Source: Dioscorea cayenensis subsp. rotundata
Taxonomy: Eukaryota; Streptophyta; Magnoliopsida; Dioscoreales; Dioscoreaceae
Length of the DNA: 64,000 bases
NCBI RefSeq assembly: GCF_009730915.1
Contig: NC_052475.1
Location: 682,001 to 746,000 of the forward strand
Direction of reading: 5' to 3'
The notes beneath the pieces were generated by a model. The model saw nothing but the letters and a program-made list of their open reading frames with translations, ran no database searches and had not been told where the DNA came from. The position numbers and the translations under genes were made by a program. Positions 45,831 to 57,099 of this stretch are shown here, piece by piece (the first letter of the stretch is position 1; each line of letters starts with the position of its first letter).

Positions 45831-46336
45831 TTACATCCTTGACGTTTAATTATCAGCCATTGGATCATTGATAAACAGTATTACCTGTTGGATCAAGATT
45901 CAACGGCTGATAATGGATATTTATAAATTTTTTATCTACAAAGAAGGGTAATCATATATATATACATATTAATATTAACATTTATTTAATTATTATATAC
46001 TAAATGAAATGTGGAAAATAATGAAACAGGGAAAATGGATGGCAGTGTTATAAACAAAGGGAACCATTAGTGTACTCAGGCTACACGCCACATGTACCTG
46101 GGCAGCTTGTGGTGCTAAGGGAAGTAATCAAGAAGATGAAGTTTCCTTGTCACCTTCAAGACATCACAAGCATGTCAGCTCTGAGAAGGGATGGTCATCC
46201 TTCTGTTTATACAAGTGCTCCTACTACTGCTCCTGTTCCTGAGTTGAAGGCACATCAACAATCAGATTGCAGCCATTGGTGCTTGCCTGGTGTTCCTGAC
46301 ACTTGGAATGAATTGTTATATGCTCTTCTTATCTAG
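44650..46336 (+). CDS. Trichome birefringence-like (TBL, DUF231) polysaccharide O-acetyltransferase
   Basis: Plant TBL proteins are Golgi type II enzymes that O-acetylate cell-wall polysaccharides. Five exons: 44650-45020, 45104-45275, 45371-45552, 45635-45793, 46030-46336; all phases agree. The product is 396 residues from the first ATG, or 388 if the in-frame ATG at 44674 (MGRKPATASK) is used. An N-terminal anchor (LFLLFFITIFPVLLASL) precedes the TBL domain (CDFSIGEWVYDKSYPLYD, CRRNGRPDLDYEKWRW). The GDS motif is VGDSIMRNQWES, with Ser145. The C-terminal DxxH motif is DCSHWCLPG (Asp374, His377). The catalytic set is complete. It seems closest to the TBL36/TBL37 branch, but the polymer acted on cannot be inferred. 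Intron 4 carries a TA tract and a foldback repeat. Confidence 0.92.
45826..45935. repeat. Foldback (MITE-like) repeat in TBL intron 4
   Basis: Inverted arms at 45849-45872 (ATTATCAGCCATTGGATC..) and 45892-45914 (..GATTCAACGGCTGATAAT) pair at about 20 of 23 positions around a 19-base loop. Weaker pairing extends outward. A short foldback element or MITE fragment is likely; its superfamily is unknown. Confidence 0.5.
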
Positions 46337-46496
46337 TTTTTATATCATCTTTTCCAAGTTTCCAACCATATATATATATATTGTATTATTATCTTCCAGT
46401 GAATGAAAGGGCTTTTATGTTCTAAATTATGCTAATAAACTCAGACAAATAGAAACCAATACAAACAATAACAACACCACTTTCTTGAAACTCTAA

Positions 46497-47138
46497 TTAA
46501 CTAGGACTCAATCTTCTCTTTAACTTAAGAAGCTCCTTCTCACTTAACCCAAAAGCCCTCTCTAATAATTCAACTTTTATCTCAGACCCAAAAATCGTAC
46601 CTGGAATTTTGACTAGCCCGGGGTTTTCACTATTAAAACTCCCAAATATAGTGGCTACTGAATCTCCACCGTTCATCTGAAAATGAACCATTCCCCTTGG
46701 AAACACCATCACCTCCCCTTTCTCAACAACCTTCGCGTAAACCCGACCGGTCGAGTCAACGAACCCAGAATAAACCGAACCCTCGACCACCAAGGCTGTC
46801 TCAGTGGCTCGGGGGTGGTAGTGGGGTGGGTTCACCCCGCCCGGTTCGAAATCGGCTCGGGCGAACGACATGCCCAGCGTGTTCAACGCTGGGAACTGAA
46901 CCGGGTTCACGGCCACCCCTGCAAAACCGGTGGATGAAGAGAAGTTGCCTCGGGATTGGATCCCAGAGAACACGAAGTCGTCGGCTGTGACGTTGGATGG
47001 GCTCTTGCATGGGATGGATCTGAGCCGGTTCAGTTGAACCGGGGTGGCTTCGGGAACGCAGAAGTCTTGAACCGGGTCCGGGTCCGCCGGCGTGAAAGGG
47101 AGAAAACCGAGGAGGAGAATAGCAAAGATGGTTATCAT
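46497..47138 (-). CDS. Germin-like protein (cupin)
   Basis: An intronless gene for a 213-residue secreted cupin. Germin-like proteins sit in the cell wall as oligomers, and some act as superoxide dismutases or oxalate oxidases. The start at 47138 was chosen because it gives a normal signal peptide (MITIFAILLLGFLPFTPA) just before the mature DPDPVQDFCV start. Upstream in-frame ATGs (47192, 47180) would add an unusual extension. Cupin box 1 (NPPHYHPRATETALVVEG) and box 2 (GMVHFQMNGG) supply the three His and one Glu metal ligands. Two N-terminal cysteines (27 and 44) can form the usual disulphide. GC content is high compared with the flanks. Enzyme activity cannot be told from the sequence. Confidence 0.92.
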   Translation of the reverse strand: MITIFAILLLGFLPFTPADPDPVQDFCVPEATPVQLNRLRSIPCKSPSNVTADDFVFSGIQSRGNFSSSTGFAGVAVNPVQFPALNTLGMSFARADFEPGGVNPPHYHPRATETALVVEGSVYSGFVDSTGRVYAKVVEKGEVMVFPRGMVHFQMNGGDSVATIFGSFNSENPGLVKIPGTIFGSEIKVELLERAFGLSEKELLKLKRRLSPS

Positions 47139-48247
47139 TTTTCCGATCAATGAAGCGCTGATGATGTGTGAACAGTGCATAAAACATATCATGGTATTAG
47201 TCCAAATTACCAAAAAGTCCTTCCAGTGTAGTGGTTTGGTAGTGGAGAACCTGCTCGTCATTATTTATTTCGTGGGGGTGGTGGTGTAATTTTAAATTAG
47301 TCCTTTTAACTTTTGGCACGCTTGATTGAGAGATAAAGGTTGAGTAATGGTGGGGTTGGTTTCCTACTAAAGTTCAAGTGCCTTTGTTTTTTTTTTTTTC
47401 TTTGAAGCATATATCAAGATTTTTGTTTTTTATTTTCTATTTTTTAAGGCATGGTTTGCGGCAAGGCATCATCTCTTTGTCCTTTAGCTTGCGAAGAACA
47501 TGCAGCCACCGAAACCACCGCCTTGTCACGTGTAGCAAGGGAAATGGATCCATCTCGAGTAACCTTCATATATATATATATGTTTAATCAAGTGAATAAA
47601 TCACATGTCATGTACATTCTACTATAAATTAATTATTCGATTTATACATAATTATTCAACAAACATAAAAACCTAGACTGTAACAACTAATGACATTTTT
47701 TAACATAATATTCAAAATCTCCGTAAAACATATTGCTGCTAGTATAACACACAAATATATATATATATATAAAACAATAAATTGAACTGACATTCTATTT
47801 AATTTTTTTTCATTATAATAAATTTTTAACAATAGTGATAATATTAACATTTTTTAAAGTGCCTAATTTATCTATTTTTTCTAAAAAAACATACATTATA
47901 TAGTACATGTTATGTTAAATTTTAATTTATAATATTAACTTTTAAATACATAAATTCATTAACTAGTTAAATAATTACTTTCTCTGCTATTATACATAAT
48001 TCCCAGATTTTTAAACAACAGTTATCTAAAAATTCAATATTTTTTTTATTTTGTATGATGTATAACTTCACCATTTTATCACCCCAAAACTGATATATAT
48101 TATATTTTTCAAATGGAGGTCTCACTTTAGGTGAGAGTTTCTTATTTTCTCCCTTCAGGTGAGAGTTTCTTGTTTTCTCCCTTCTTATAATTGTTTTATT
48201 TTTTGTGTTTTTATTTTTATAAAATTATGATATATATATTCATTTAA

Positions 48248-48288
<41 letters not shown>

Positions 48289-48500
48289 CCTAGTTTAATC
48301 GCTCGCTTTTGGAATAAACCTGTGATGGAAGAATTAAACTGCGAAATATACAGAGCTGATAATCATTTTAATAATTAAAGTTCAAAATGAGGTTGGTTTC
48401 ACAAAAACAAGCAAAAGAAAAGAAAAGAAAAACACTAACAAACAAAAGAGCTGAAATCTGAAACTCAGCCCCTTCAGCCAAAGATTTCAGCGAAAAGCAA
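47139..48500. other. Intergenic DNA between germin-like and bZIP genes
   Basis: Begins with the germin-like promoter. Mostly AT-rich, with a 36-bp (AT)n tract at 48250-48285 and a duplicated GGTGAGAGTTTCTT-TTTTCTCCCTTC near 48131-48183. No gene is recognised. Confidence 0.5.
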
Positions 48501-48504
48501 AAGG

Positions 48505-49225
48505 CTTCTTCACGTGAAGAGATACACCTACCCTCGCCCAGCGAACACGACACCACCATTCCTCGTCTGCCACGTGTCACCTCGTTCTTCCCCGTCACCC
48601 TCTCTCTCATCAAGACACACATTGACCAAAAAACCCTTTGTTGTGATCCGAAGAATGAGGGTGTTTCAGTCATTTACTCATTGCATTCAGATAAGATAAC
48701 GTTCATCATCGCCCGTGCGACCAGTACCGCTGACGCAAACTCGAATACCGACAGAAGCTACCGAAAAGACCTTCACTACCCCGGCGCGAATGAACCGCAG
48801 CCAGTGCTCAGGGGGGGGCACAATCGTCAAACAAAGAAGAACAGAGCACGTGCGCTGAGCATGCGACCGCCCCCGAGAGAAGTCCCTCCGCGCGGGCACG
48901 CGTCCTACACGTGTCACGTTAGCAAGCGTCTTGGTTCGCATCGCGGATTTCAAACCATTATTCAAATTTATTGAAACAGGAACGAGAGAGAGATGGCCGT
49001 TCAGTCCGGCCGTGGGCCCCATCTCGCCCCACAGATAACGATAGCACTAGTGGACCCCACAGAGAGGGACGGCGTTAATGGTTTTTTGAAAATCGTGAAC
49101 GAGAGATATCACTATATAAGTACCCATGCCTCTATAGACCACCAGCGTTAGCTCCACCGCGTGCGAGAGCTTCACCGCCACCGCCTCCGCCTCCAAGCTC
49201 TCCCTCCTCTCTCCTGCGTCTTTGG
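48505..49225 (+). promoter_or_regulatory. GC-rich promoter and leader exon of the bZIP gene, with ABRE/G-box motifs
   Basis: A CpG-rich block contrasts with AT-rich DNA around it. It holds four CACGTG cores: 48511-48516, 48571-48578 (CACGTGTC), 48847-48852 and 48908-48915 (CACGTGTC). A TATA box (CTATATAAG) lies at 49112-49120. A CT-rich, CCGCC-rich leader follows and ends at a likely donor, TTTGG|GTGAG, at 49225. The untranslated intron would run to TATGTAG at 50837. Frames in this block have no homology. Confidence 0.65.
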
Positions 49226-50866
49226 GTGAGATCCCTTGAAACCCTTCTGATTGCTGCTTCTGATTCCATTTACATTGATCTCTTCATTGTTTTCTTGATC
49301 ACTTTCTTGGATAATTATGTTATCTAATTAGGGTTTGCATTTTTTTTAGTTTTTTTTGGATATGAATTGTGGAATGTGTGTTCTTTTTTTTGAGATCTAG
49401 ATGTTGTGATTGCAGTCTCGACGGTGTTGTTTGTGGGATTCTCTTCTTGGAGCTTCAAAATCAGGTATTATATTTGTGTCTAAATTTGGTCATTCTGGTT
49501 GTTTTTCATTAGATGGTGTTGATGATCTTCATGTTTTGGTTTGGATCTTTTATTTTTCATTTTTTGGGACAAGATCTTTGATTTCTCTCGGATTGAGTGA
49601 AGTTTGAATGGCTAGTGAGTGAACTTGATAGAGTAATAGTGTCTGTCTTGATGCTTTGAACTTTAACTAGAAGAGGTAATAAAGCATCTTTTGTTAGCGT
49701 TGTTTGCAAGTTTTTCCACTTTTAGGAACTTTGATACGGACATCCATGCCGTACTTCTTATTGTTTCACGCGACATGGACCCCCATCACCCATGCATCAA
49801 TCACATGCTAATTTGATTGACAAATTTTGGTTTTTTATTTTTATTTTTATTTTTATTTTTATTTTTATTTTAGTGTGGTTACATAGGGAAGGGCAAGAGC
49901 CTTTAGGGCTTTAGAGATCAACATATATCGCTATCTTGTAAAAGGCCCATCTGATCATGAAGAAGCTATTGATGATGAAAAAAATTGTATTTTAAGTAGA
50001 TATTATCCGTGTGATTTATACTATATATTTAGTGTTAGATCATGACTCCCAATGTATGTGTGCTTTTGCTTTTATTCTTTTTAAAGTCATTATATTGGCC
50101 TCCAACTCAGCTACCCTTTATGCGATAATTTCTCTTTGACGACTCGTTTCGTAACTTCCTATCAAGGATCAACCTCCGGTATCTACGTCTCTGTCTTAAC
50201 TTTGAATGCATTGTATTTTGTCTTATCTTTTTTTTTTATTATTAATCTTTTCAAAAGAAAGTTGGTTTTTATTGGTGTATGAACAACTTTAACAAGTGCT
50301 GAACCAGTAAATGTATTGTTTTGTGGGGTGCTTTTAAGCCAAAGATAACTCATTCGTTGAGACAGTATTGTTTCTCCACGTGTTTTGCGGGCAGTGAAGG
50401 AAAAAAAAAACTGTGTTACAGTTGGTATGGAAATTTGACCATTGCATGGAGATTAAATTTGTGCACATGTTTCGAGATGATCTCTGTAACTAGGCTTTAA
50501 ATCCAAATATTGAAGGATCTTCATAATTTATAAAGTGCGCCGTGCGCCTGCTTTGTTGGTTGGGGTCTCCAATTGAGCCCACCCAAAAATGTAGTACTTT
50601 TCGCAACTATTGAATTGACTATAGCACTACAAGAATACTTGCCCACTTTTTTTTTTGGATTGATGATGTTAGGATGAAGTGTAAAATTGTTTGGGCATAT
50701 CCAAAGTCTGCGAGTTATCTTTTTCTCTCCTTTTCTAAATTGGATTAGTTGATTCTAGAACTTACTTGTGGACCTTTGGTTTGGTTTTCAAGTGAAAAAT
50801 TAGAAACTCAAGGGTGTTTCATCTGTATGTTATGTAGATACATCTAGTGTTGAGCATAAAATTGCA

Positions 50867-52427
50867 ATGACGTCCTCATCAGATAGCAGGAAGATAGGGT
50901 CAGAAGAAAGTAGACAGGAGCAAGTCAGGTTGAAGCGTGAGAAGCACCAACTAGATGGGAGAGACGAGGAAGTGGAGTTGTCTTTCCCACTAGTCCGGCA
51001 ATCCTCCATCTATTCACTCACTCTGGACGAGATCCAGAACGCAGTCTGTGAGCCAGGAAAGTCATTCGGCTCCATGAACATGGACGAGCTCCTTGCAAAC
51101 ATTTGGAGTGTGGAAGAGGGTCAAAGCAATCCTACCTCCTTCCCTCCCGCCACGTCTGCCCCTTCCTCAGCTGGTGCTGGTGCTGGTGCTGGTGGACTCC
51201 AACGCCAGGGCTCTCTCACTATCCCTGCACCTCTATCTCGCAAGACTGTTGACGAGGTTTGGTCTGAAATTCATCGTGGGCAACAGCAACAGCAACAGCA
51301 ACAACAACAGCAGCAGAAGCAGCAAGCATTTGGCAATCTTAACCATCCTACACCTGCAAATCCTCCTCGGCAACCAACATTTGGGGAGATGACTCTTGAA
51401 GACTTCTTGATAAAAGCTGGGGTTGTACGTGAAGGGTATAATGAGCCATCTCCACAGACACCAACACCGGCATCCACGCCGATGCCGACGCCAACGCCAC
51501 CACCTTATGGGTTGCCGAGTTTCCAAATGGGAGTGTCTGAAGGGCCTGGTTATAGTCATGTCATGGGAGTAGGACTCGGGTCTGCTGCTACGTCCAACAG
51601 GGATATATGGTTCTGGATATGCAGGAATGACAAACGGGAGAAGAGGAGGTGGTGGTGTAGAGATGTACTATGGAGGTTGTAACAGTGGGTACAGTGGTGG
51701 GATCGGTTCTCCATCGAGTCCGGTGTCATCGGACGGGATGGGAGCGGGGCAGGTTGAAAATGTGGTGAGAATGGAAGCGGGTGGGAAGGGAGGTAGGAAG
51801 AGGGCGGCTGATGGGGCCGTAGAGAAGGTTGTGGAGAGACGACAGCGACGTATGATCAAGAATCGGGAGTCTGCCGCTAGGTCTCGGGCTAGGAAACAGG
51901 TACGTGCTTTTCTTTGACTCTGTTCCTTTCTCTGTCAGAGTCACAGTCACAGTCACATTCCACCCAGACTCATCCCCTGGGATGCTCATGTATTTACACA
52001 AAAATGTTGTGTTGTCACCATGTTGATTACTCACTATTAGGCCTACACCGTTGAACTTGAGGCGGAGCTCAACCAGCTTAAAGAAGAGAATGCGCGGCTG
52101 AGAGAAGAGGAGGTAAGTTTGACAAAGAGATGAATGAACAATTTGTTGATGTGTTTATTGGTATTTTAATCTTTTTATTGCATTTTTTTGGGGGGTCTTG
52201 ACATGTTATTAACTGCAGCGACAGGTGATGGAGTTAAGGAAGCAACTGGTATTATTCCATGCTCCTTTACTTGTTTTTCCTTATTATTGGTTTTGTTGTG
52301 AATTCTAATCCCCTCTCCCTGGGCCCACTATTTTTCTCAGCTTATTCAGACCATGGCTGACCAATCACGGAGCACTGCACACAAACCGGTTCCGACGCTG
52401 CGTCAGTGTAAGAGTTGCTACTGGTAG
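50867..52427 (+). CDS. Group A bZIP transcription factor (ABF/AREB/ABI5 class), frameshifted in exon 1
   Basis: ABA-response transcription factor. Coding exons: 50867-51899, 52041-52112, 52219-52248, 52341-52427; about 406 residues if read through one frame change. Group A domains in order: C1 (RQSSIYSLTLDEIQNAV), C2 (GKSFGSMNMDELLANIW), C3 (TIPAPLSRKTVDEVWSEI), C4 (TFGEMTLEDFLIKAGVV), then the basic region (RRQRRMIKNRESAARSRARK) and leucine zipper (VELEAELNQLKEENARL). C1 to C4 contain RxxS kinase sites used by SnRK2. Oddities: a Q12KQQ tract after C3 (about 51281-51325); a one-base frame change within about 51575-51601; and a C-terminus LRQCKSCYW where relatives have LRRTxSxxW. The leader has a 1.6-kb intron. 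Confidence 0.9.
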
Positions 52428-53115
52428 TGTGACCTAGAGTGTTGGTGGTGGTGATTTGGCCCCTTTCTCTGTTGATCTAAAGAGCCAACAGGCGTTTAAT
52501 AACCATGGGTTAATTTGAATGCCATACTTTTTTTTTTTGAGGGAATCATGGCAGTATAAACTAGAAAAGCTGTGTGACCAGTAGCCAGCATGTAATGTAA
52601 TGAGAGGTTTCTTCCTATGTTTTCAGGCTTTCACCTTTGTTTTTGAGGTTTGTATGAATAGGTGGTGTTGTAAGAGGGAACTCATAAAATAAATTGATGT
52701 TAATTTTACTTCTCATATCACTTCATCAACTTCGTGACACTCAACCACTGAACCATACCACCGCTCATCAGGACTCATGTTGATATACTTTAACCACCAG
52801 AAAAGCTAGCACGTGACGAAATTTGGCGTGGCCAACTATTCATCAGCCCCCTTGATAATGTGAAGCTTCAGTTCTTCAATGCCAGAACAACAATACAACG
52901 TACATTTGAAACTTGAAAACCCAATGAATTTAATCCGGGTCAGGCAGTACTCAAATTGAGGATGTGTTACTTTATGCACAAATTCAGGTCCAAGATAACA
53001 TGAAGCATGAGTATCATCAGCCGGCAACAGGAATTGCACATGGCTCTACCACAAAAGGTTCAACTTTGGTTCACCTGTGAAGGGGAATGAACTGCTTCAG
53101 CGTCATTGTTTGTCA
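52428..53115. other. Convergent 3' flanks of the bZIP and ACR12-like genes
   Basis: Holds the 3' untranslated regions of two converging genes. No additional gene is recognised. Confidence 0.5.
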
Positions 53116-56100
53116 TCAGTAGCTGTCATCCTCAGTTTGAGGCTTGCGGAAGTGGTACCTGAGACAGTTTATCAGCACCTGCATGAATTTGCATAGTGAG
53201 TTAACCAGCTGATCTTAACTGCATAATAATCGTCTTAAAATTGACAATCACTCATTAGATAACTTCAAAAATTTTGAACAGAAGCTTGTAAACTTTATAC
53301 CAGAGTCAGATGGTTATGTAAATTCACCAAAGTCTTTAAATTATAAACATTGGATGGGACAGAGCCAGAAGCATCTAGAGAAAGTAATTGACAAGAGAGG
53401 AAACGGTACCTTGGCTACGCTATCAGACAGTGCGGCACCACTGTAACTCACATGGAACTTGTCTTTGGCCACCAACCCCTATCACACGCACATATAATGA
53501 TATTAAGCAAGTGATTATGCAGAATGACAGAACAATCATAGGAATAGAAATAATTAAACAGACTTCAGTGATGATCTCCGCTGATTCTACGTTGATGTTG
53601 ATGTCAGACAAGATCATAATGATTTCCAGCAACAGTCCAGGCCGGTCAGTTGTTTCAATGTAAAGCAAGCTGGGGAGGATGTAAATGTATTAGTCGGCAC
53701 AGAAGTTTTTATTTCAGAAAAGAAGGAAATCAATCACCATAAATACCCCCAATATTATTATTTTTATGTAGAATTTCTACCATAGTCATCTTGCAACTTC
53801 AGTGACAAACAATGTTTGACAGACAGGAACTCAAATCAAAATCAAAAGAAATGTGCGCTTGAAATGTAATAAACCTTCTTTTTGGTCCATCATCTTGAAC
53901 AAGAATTTGTGTTGGAATGTCCACATAAAGCTGACAAACATGAAATCAAACCAGGATTATTGTTCAGTAAGGCATAAATTCCAATATATTAATCGGAAGC
54001 ACATAATGGGATCAACACAAGCTATTCAGTGGAAAGTATAGCAAGATTTACACTCTCGCTAGACTTCCTAATCACATCACTAAGAAAATAAAACAAGTTA
54101 TATATTAGAATAAAAGTAGGAAAGAGAAACCAGATTGAGAAATGACAAAAGTAAAATCCCATATTCATCATAAAATTCTCTGCTGAAGATTAAAATTAAC
54201 ACAGGAAACTTCACTTAGAACATTAAGTGAATATAAAAATAAAATTAAAAAAAAAAAAAAACACTTCATCATCACAACTACATTACCTTCTTCTCAGGAG
54301 GTTTTATTCCAAAGGCTTCACCCAATGCAAGCCTTTGACTAGATTCCTTCAGAAAAGATGGATATTGTGTCACTTGTAAAAATAAATCAATAAGAAATAT
54401 CAGACATGTCAAAGTTTAGACATACTGGATGATATTTCAATAGGTTGTTGATTATAGTAAGTCTGATTTTCTCTAGCATGTCAGGATCCTCAACTTTGCG
54501 TCCCCTGGTATTAGGATCAGCCACAATTAATGCAAGTCTATCATGATCCCATTTTTTTTAAACAAATTAATAATACAACGATGTTGCATATAAACCATAA
54601 ATTTGCAAATGAAGTAACCAGGCCTATACATATTCAAGGTCAAGATGGCTCGATAGACTAAACATATGCCAACCCTATACTCCAAAATACAAAGCTATCT
54701 TGCAATCTGATACTAAAGCCATCTCGATTTAAGACAAAACAATGCCCCAACCAGGCAGATGAGGCACCTGCTGACCCTATTTAACAAGGAAGCAAGCATA
54801 CCACCTTTTCAGATATAACACAATGGTTGGCAAGTTAATCTTGTGTCAGAGACATGATAAAATCAATCTGTCTGTGCTGCACATACATTCTTTGCTAGTC
54901 ATCTAGAAACTAGCAGGAGTTTGTAGCAGCATGTACAGTAAACAATAACTGCATATATTTACAAACACAGCTAGTGTGACACCTAGTTTTTCTTTCCTTA
55001 TTGGCAAAAATACCGATTTATCCAAGAAATAGCTAATACACATTCAAATAATTAAGGATAAGATAACTCACGATCTGGTAATGAAGAACTCTGTTTGCTT
55101 CACAGAATCACCTGTAATTACAGTGCCCTTAGTGACATCAAGGCCCAGACCCTTGAGTGCTTTCATCTGTAGAGATATAGGGCAAAGCCATCATGATCTG
55201 GTGTAGTAATGAATAGCAATTATTATAGGGAACAAAAAACTTGGCAACCTAAGCAAAGGGTCATAAAGATTTCTGAAAATAGCAACTATTCCTATATAAT
55301 CACTGCCACTAGGGCTCTTTAAGCAATAGCATGCAATATTGAACTCTCAAAAAAAGTAGCCTCTCAAATACATCTATGATTTGCAAGATAGAACCGCCAG
55401 AGAAAGATTGACTTGCTAAAAGAACCTGAAAATAAAGCTCTATACACAAGCAGGTGCATAAGAACACCACCCAGCATACTAACAATTGTGAACAACAATC
55501 TCAGAAAACAGTAGAGCTGCAGATAAACAGCCACAATTGACACAGGGACAGTCACACAGAGCACTAATTATAGATTAGATCATTCTTCATTAATGACAAA
55601 AACAATAACTTAACTCACCGTGTCCAAGAGTGCCCCAAGACGATCCCCAAAACTAAGCTTCACAACAGTTGCATCAGGAGTTGAATCTTGATCTATTGTT
55701 ACTTTTGGCATAGGAACCAAATTATCATCCTGGTCATGTGACTTGCAAGAAAAGGTTAGTCAAACAGATTATACAGTGACCCCTAGTGGATGTCTTAAGA
55801 AAATTAGAATCAAAGCCATGAACATAGAAACTAGTGCATGTAGAAAGATGACTATCCAGCAAAATTGATATCCTACTTGTATGTTGGTGAACTGAATTCC
55901 ACAACTTTCGAAAAAGAAAAGCAAAGAATTAAACCATGCTCAACATGAAAATAAAGGAAACAAGAAATAAGTTCATCTGATAGCTCAGATCACTTCCATG
56001 CATGGTGAGCAAGGTTTTGTTTCATATAAGGGCCTGATCCTCATCCTCCAAATCTCCATGGACTAACACACATCCGTAAGCATAATAGTGCTCTCCAATT

Positions 56101-56849
56101 TAACAGTCACAAACAAAGAACACATAAGGATTGTTGCATACTGTTTCAGAAGATGTTGAATGATCTGTTGAGTTGATAGAAGTCCAGAAAGCTCTCCTGC
56201 AATCCAAATTCATACACAGCACTTAAAATCCAAACAAGCTCTATAAACGGTACTCCATCAAATAAAGAATAACAAATCAGATCAAGATATAATAGCTCAA
56301 TAACAAGATAATACAAAATGAATAACAATAAATGAACAAGAAGCCAAGAACACATAAATTGTTCATAAAACCTAAACAAAGACGCTTGAATCAATCATCA
56401 AACGATCAAATCACAGTCCAAGAACTCAAAGTCAAACCCTCTAATAACAATCAATCATGCATAATTCCATCAAAACAACCTCAAGAACGACCAAAATCAA
56501 AGTCGAAAGGATCAAGAACAATCATCAGAGCAGCATTCACATCCGACACAAGCCACATGACTCTAATCGCTAAATCAGAGCACAGAGAATAATACAAAGG
56601 ATCAAAATGCCAAGAAAATCGAGAATACCAAACAAGGGATCGTCCAGAGGCCAACGGAGCTAACCCATGGATCTCTCCGCCAAAACCCAAGGTAGGAGCA
56701 ACAGATCGGTTGCCGAACAGCGCGAGAGTGGGGATCGCGAGCTGGGAAGACGAGCGATGGAGGAGAAACCCTAGGTTCGGAGGAGGGTTCGAAAGGCGGA
56801 GAGCGACGAGGGTGGAAGAGGAAAGAGTGTGAAGGTTGGTGAAGGCCAT
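53116..56849 (-). CDS. Chloroplast ACT-domain protein (ACR12-like)
   Basis: A minus-strand gene with ten exons, all GT-AG and in phase: 56849-56629, 56196-56142, 55729-55619, 55166-55072, 54504-54426, 54346-54287, 53930-53875, 53669-53564, 53478-53410, 53178-53116. The product is 304 residues. Exon 1 gives a Ser/Leu-rich plastid transit peptide. Two ACT domains follow, the first from about [20 protein letters not shown] and the second from [23 protein letters not shown] domains usually bind amino acids. The linker [20 protein letters not shown] and the [20 protein letters not shown] stretch match Arabidopsis ACR12 (At5g04740) better than ACR11. A role in sensing amino acids or nitrogen status in plastids is inferred from ACR11. 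No catalytic domain is present. Confidence 0.93.
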
Positions 56850-57044
56850 TGTCGGAGAGCGAGAGAAGAATACAAGCGATGGAATCGTAATGAGAGCGAA
56901 GCCGTGGGAACGCGACCCTTTTTATTGGTGGGAAGAGGCGTCTGACTCGCTGGATGACCCGATCCGGACCTGACCCAAATCAACCGGTTTGGATTACTTG
57001 GGTCCTGATTTGGTCCAACTAGTCACCCAAATTGATGATGGACT

Positions 57045-57045
57045 G

Positions 57046-57098
<53 letters not shown>
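57045..57098. repeat. (AAT)n microsatellite
   Basis: About eighteen uninterrupted AAT/ATA units lie just upstream of the ACR12-like gene. Confidence 0.95.
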
Positions 57099-57099
57099 C

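Noticed and set aside
48687-49022. 111-codon minus-strand frame in the bZIP promoter
   Set aside because: Long frames are expected in CpG-rich DNA, no homology is apparent, and it overlaps the promoter motifs.
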